Positions 5,402 through 8,283 of a stretch of DNA of 8,283 nt are shown one piece after another. Origin of the DNA: Paludibacteraceae bacterium (GTDB taxonomy: Bacteria; Bacteroidota; Bacteroidia; Bacteroidales; Paludibacteraceae); contig CANIXM010000060.1 of NCBI GenBank assembly GCA_947471245.1, forward strand, positions 1 to 8,283, in the 5' to 3' direction. A model generated the notes under the pieces. It was given only the letters and a program-made list of their open reading frames with translations. It searched no databases and had not been told where the DNA came from. Numbering within the stretch: the first letter of the stretch is position 1; every line of letters starts with the position of its first letter. The translations under genes and the position numbers were made by a program.

Positions 5402-6625
5402 TTAAATGCTATCGCCTTTGACATATTTTAGGTTATGCCCCATTCTATCCTTTTTGGTTTGCATGTAAAACTCATTATACTTATTTGTAGTTACTTCTAT
5501 ACCCACATTACTCACTATTGATAGACCATAAGCTTCTAGTCCAATGCGCTTTACTGGATTGTTGCTCATCAGTTTGATTTTGGTAACTCCCACTTCGCGA
5601 AGTATTTGAGCTCCCACGCCATAGTCACGTTCATCGGCATTGAAACCAAGGTGCAAGTTAGCATCTACTGTGTCCAGTCCTTCTTCTTGAAGTTTGTAAG
5701 CTTTGATTTTGTTCATCAGCCCTATGCCTCTACCTTCTTGATTCATATACACAATTACACCTTTACCTTCCTTTTCGATGAGTTCCATGGCTTTGTGCAG
5801 TTGCTCACCACATTCACAGCGCATTGATCCAAAAATATCACCTGTCACACAAGATGAATGTACCCTTACCAATATAGGTTCATCTTTTTCCCATTCTCCT
5901 TTTATAAGTGCTACGTGTTCTTTGTCGTTGGAAATTTGACGAAATGGTATTAGTTTAAAATGTCCATAGGCAGTAGGCATATCTACTTTCACACCTTTTT
6001 CTACCAATGATTCACTTTTAAGTCGATAAGCTATCAGGTCTTTAATGGTAATAAGTTTTAGGTTGAACTTTTTAGCAATTTCCACCAATTCTGGGAAGCG
6101 TGCCATTGAACCATCTTCATTCATTATTTCTATCAAAGCTCCTGCAGGATTCAATCCTGCTAGTCTTGCTAAGTCCACTGCAGCTTCGGTGTGACCAGCT
6201 CTGCGTAAAACTCCTTTAGTACAAGCCCTGAGTGGGAAGATATGTCCTGGTCTTCCAAATGTTTCGGGAGTGGAGTCGGGGTGTGCTAATGCTTGAAAAG
6301 TAGCAGCTCTATCGGCAGTGGAAACGCCTGTGGTACAGCCTTCAAGTTTGTCCACACTCACTGTAAAAGGTGTGGAGTGGATGGATGTGTTATTGCCAAC
6401 TTGCATTCCGAGGTCTAGCTCTTCGCATCGTTCTTCTGTAAGTGCAGCACACACAACTCCTCTTCCGTGGGTAATCATGAAATTGACCATGTCAGGCGTG
6501 ATTTTTTCAGCAGCACAGATAAAATCACCTTCATTTTCCCTGTCCTCATCGTCAGTTACAATCACAAACTTACCATCTTTGATATCTTGTATTGCATCCT
6601 CAATATTGTGTGTTAAATCTCCCAT
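5402..6625 (-). CDS. ribBA: Bifunctional 3,4-dihydroxy-2-butanone-4-phosphate synthase / GTP cyclohydrolase II
   Basis: This cytosolic enzyme starts both branches of riboflavin synthesis. The N-terminal RibB half (about 5-202) converts ribulose 5-phosphate to dihydroxybutanone phosphate and formate. The C-terminal RibA half (about 207-400) opens GTP to the diaminopyrimidine precursor. RibB marks are DDEDRENEGD (25-34, metal and substrate site), THGRGVVC (52-59), STPFTVSVD (84-92) and HTEAAVDLA (145-153). RibA marks are the zinc ligands C259, C270 and C272 in SSCVTGDIFGSMRCECGEQL, NQEGRGIGL (295-303), ERDYGVGAQIL (332-342) and SNNPVKRIGL (354-363). All key residues of both halves are present, so both activities should be intact. 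At 407 residues the length is usual for RibBA. The ATG at 6625 lies 13 bp after the lptG stop, indicating an operon. No FMN riboswitch is visible before it, so flavin-dependent control is not evident here. Confidence 0.98.
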   Translation of the reverse strand: MGDLTHNIEDAIQDIKDGKFVIVTDDEDRENEGDFICAAEKITPDMVNFMITHGRGVVCAALTEERCEELDLGMQVGNNTSIHSTPFTVSVDKLEGCTTGVSTADRAATFQALAHPDSTPETFGRPGHIFPLRACTKGVLRRAGHTEAAVDLARLAGLNPAGALIEIMNEDGSMARFPELVEIAKKFNLKLITIKDLIAYRLKSESLVEKGVKVDMPTAYGHFKLIPFRQISNDKEHVALIKGEWEKDEPILVRVHSSCVTGDIFGSMRCECGEQLHKAMELIEKEGKGVIVYMNQEGRGIGLMNKIKAYKLQEEGLDTVDANLHLGFNADERDYGVGAQILREVGVTKIKLMSNNPVKRIGLEAYGLSIVSNVGIEVTTNKYNEFYMQTKKDRMGHNLKYVKGDSI

Positions 6626-6638
6626 ATTATAAAAATTG

Positions 6639-8114
6639 TTATGTGTTTACAATTTTCTTTTTTGAAAATTGATTGAATTTATTTTTCATATAACCCCAAA
6701 TCTTCAAGTAATGTTCTGCTTCGAAAAGCGTTGCATCAGTTGCAGCTTTGTAAGTGATAAAAATACCCACTGGTAAAAGCACAGATGAACTTAACCACAT
6801 TCCTTGAAAGGTATTCCACACCGCTTCACGAGCCATTTTATATCCTGTGTTGTCTATGATGTAGTAAATGATAAACATGACCACTGAAATTACCACAGGC
6901 ATACCCAAACCACCTTTTCGGATGATGGCTCCCAATGGTGCACCGATGAAAAAGAATATCAAACAAGCAAAAGAAAGGGTAAATTTTCGATGACGTTCAA
7001 TTTCGTGACGGATGACATATTTTTGAGGCTCCTCCAACATCGTTTTGTTGTACAAGACCATGTCTTTCATTGATTTAGTTCGATCAACAGCGAATGAAAT
7101 CACTACTTCCATGTCTTTTTGGTTCAATGCCAGAAACAGTGAGTCTGCATTAATGTTTTTGTTGGTGAGAATGGTTTGAGTGGGTGGCAGGTTGGGAGAT
7201 GTGCTTTCTTTTCCGAAAAAGTGGGATCTCATCATTTCTTTGCCTTGTTCGTGACTACGTTTGTTCACTTCATTGTTTACCGAATCGATAGATGCTGTAA
7301 GTTGCACCAAATTCTTACTTAGATTCTGGTCTTGAAGAAAACTTTCGTCATAACGATTAAACTCATTGTTGAAATCGAATAAGAATTCTTTCATTTTGAA
7401 ATTTTCTCTTCGGTATGGAATGCTACTTGGTGAGCCACTGATGCTTTGGTTCTTAAGGTTTTCAAAACTTTCACCCTCATACAATACCAGTTTGAGGTAT
7501 TTGTCATCGGCAGTGAATAGGATTCTTCCTGAGTCGGCCGTCATTACTGTGGCATTCTCAAATCCTTTGGAGTAATCATATATCATTAAATTCTTTAAAA
7601 CTTTATCGTCCTTTTCTCTTACGTATAAGCTTACTCCAGTACCGATCCCATTGTAAAACTCACCAACAGGAATTTTAAATTCGGGTGATTTTTGTCTCAA
7701 AGAAAGAATAAGGGTCCATAGTTTTTTTTGGGATACTGGCAGTACGTTGTTGGAAAAGTAAAATGCACCAATGCAGATAAATGAAATGAAAATGATGAGT
7801 GGACGCATGATTCGAAAAAGTGATATACCTGCCGATTTCATTGCAGTAAGCTCAAAATTCTCGCCCAAATTCCCGAATGTCATCAATGAAGCAAGTAGTA
7901 TTGCTAGAGGTAATGCTAAAGGAACTAATGAGGCAACAGCATAAGTAAAAAACTCAGCAAGCACTGCATAGCCAATTCCTTTTCCAATTAATTCTGCAAA
8001 ATGCTTCCAAAGAAATTGCATTAAAAGTATGAAAATGCAAATAAGAAACGTCAACACAAACAGTGTTAAGAATCGTTTTAAGAGGTAAGCGTCAATCTTT
8101 TTTAGGCCAAGCAT
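6639..8114 (-). CDS. LptF/LptG family permease (lipopolysaccharide export, YjgP/YjgQ type)
   Basis: Inner-membrane protein of the LptF/LptG family, which with LptB and LptC lifts lipopolysaccharide from the inner membrane into the periplasmic bridge. With the ATG at 8114 it has 491 residues. Three hydrophobic segments lie at about 15-37, 54-80 and 102-122. A large periplasmic domain fills about 130-370, and three more segments lie at about 376-398, 405-422 and 438-458. The family motif before the fifth segment is clear: FFFIGAPLGAIIRKGGLGMP at about 387-406. A GTG at 8117 would add one residue, but the ATG three bases later is more likely. The protein is about 130 residues longer than E. coli LptF or LptG; the extra length lies in the periplasmic part (about 250-345), which looks polar and partly helical. 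Whether it plays the LptF or LptG role cannot be told, so I give no symbol. It is the first visible gene of an operon with ribBA. Confidence 0.92.
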   Translation of the reverse strand: MLGLKKIDAYLLKRFLTLFVLTFLICIFILLMQFLWKHFAELIGKGIGYAVLAEFFTYAVASLVPLALPLAILLASLMTFGNLGENFELTAMKSAGISLFRIMRPLIIFISFICIGAFYFSNNVLPVSQKKLWTLILSLRQKSPEFKIPVGEFYNGIGTGVSLYVREKDDKVLKNLMIYDYSKGFENATVMTADSGRILFTADDKYLKLVLYEGESFENLKNQSISGSPSSIPYRRENFKMKEFLFDFNNEFNRYDESFLQDQNLSKNLVQLTASIDSVNNEVNKRSHEQGKEMMRSHFFGKESTSPNLPPTQTILTNKNINADSLFLALNQKDMEVVISFAVDRTKSMKDMVLYNKTMLEEPQKYVIRHEIERHRKFTLSFACLIFFFIGAPLGAIIRKGGLGMPVVISVVMFIIYYIIDNTGYKMAREAVWNTFQGMWLSSSVLLPVGIFITYKAATDATLFEAEHYLKIWGYMKNKFNQFSKKKIVNT

Positions 8115-8133
8115 CACATCGTTTTTTGTCCCA

Positions 8134-8163
8134 CAAAATTACACAAAATAATCAATAATCAAA
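8134..8163 (-). promoter_or_regulatory. Probable promoter of the lptF/G-ribBA operon
   Basis: On the minus strand, TTTG (plus positions 8163-8160) is followed after 18 bp by TAATTTTG (8141-8134), a perfect match to the Bacteroidota -7 consensus TAnnTTTG with near-ideal spacing. The -7 box ends 19 bp before the ATG at 8114, so the 5' leader would be only about a dozen bases. A terminator upstream (8256-8213) isolates this promoter from whatever lies to the right. Confidence 0.65.
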
Positions 8164-8212
8164 TTCAAATTGAAATAATTATGCATGGTGTAATGAGCTT
8201 GAATACTAGATT

Positions 8213-8256
8213 GTTAAAAGAAAAATGACCATTCTGGTAATCAGAAATGGTCATTT
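8213..8256 (-). terminator. Rho-independent terminator of an off-window minus-strand gene
   Basis: Arms 8223-8236 and 8242-8256 pair as an 11-bp stem (AAATGACCATT with AATGGTCATTT), a one-base bulge (8245) and a further CTG/CAG, closing the loop GTAAT. Read on the minus strand, the stem runs into TTTTTCTTTTAAC (8225-8213), a U-rich tail; on the plus strand the following bases are not U-rich. It therefore most likely ends a minus-strand gene whose 3' end lies at or beyond the right edge. A tRNA-guanine transglycosylase gene often neighbours this permease in Bacteroidota, but nothing here shows it. Confidence 0.75.
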
Positions 8257-8283
8257 ATAGTTTGTTTGTTATCCTTATTATTT

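Noticed and set aside
6626..6638. FMN riboswitch before ribBA
   Set aside because: Only 13 bp separate ribBA from the upstream permease gene, leaving no room, and no riboswitch-like sequence is seen in the operon leader.

Overview
The window looks like a chromosomal, mostly housekeeping region of a Bacteroidota (Bacteroidetes) bacterium, probably class Bacteroidia. I infer this from the AT-rich DNA with no clear Shine-Dalgarno sites, promoter-like words of the Bacteroidota type (TAnnTTTG at -7, TTTG near -33), a multi-repeat DUF349 protein, a bifunctional RibBA, a long LptF/LptG-type permease and a secreted protein with a FISUMP domain. Genus cannot be read from the sequence.

Layout, left to right. 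Positions 1-81 hold the last 26 codons of grpE. A 323-bp non-coding gap with several possible RNA stems follows, then dnaJ (405-1553), so this is a GrpE-DnaJ chaperone pair. A textbook intrinsic terminator (1590-1630) ends dnaJ. A separately promoted secreted protein (1774-3102) follows on the same strand. It combines a signal peptide, an internal T9SS-tail-like beta domain and a C-terminal FISUMP domain.

The next three genes lie on the minus strand and converge on the secreted-protein gene. A perfect 26-bp inverted repeat (3115-3171) in the convergent gap is probably a shared bidirectional terminator. In minus-strand order of transcription the genes are an LptF/LptG-family lipopolysaccharide-export permease (8114-6639), ribBA (6625-5402, 13 bp downstream, riboflavin synthesis) and a five-repeat DUF349 protein of unknown function (5117-3282). 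lptG and ribBA form a likely operon with a good promoter at 8134-8163. DUF349 lies 284 bp further on, behind its own candidate promoter and a striking run of about sixteen degenerate 8-9-bp units (consensus GTTTATTG). A minus-strand terminator near the right edge implies another minus-strand gene just outside the window.

I see no mobile element, CRISPR array, defence system, tRNA or rRNA. No new multi-gene system can be supported. The parts most worth a second look are non-coding: the short-period repeat array upstream of DUF349, the nested stems between grpE and dnaJ, and the long perfect palindrome. The domain order of the FISUMP protein is also of interest.
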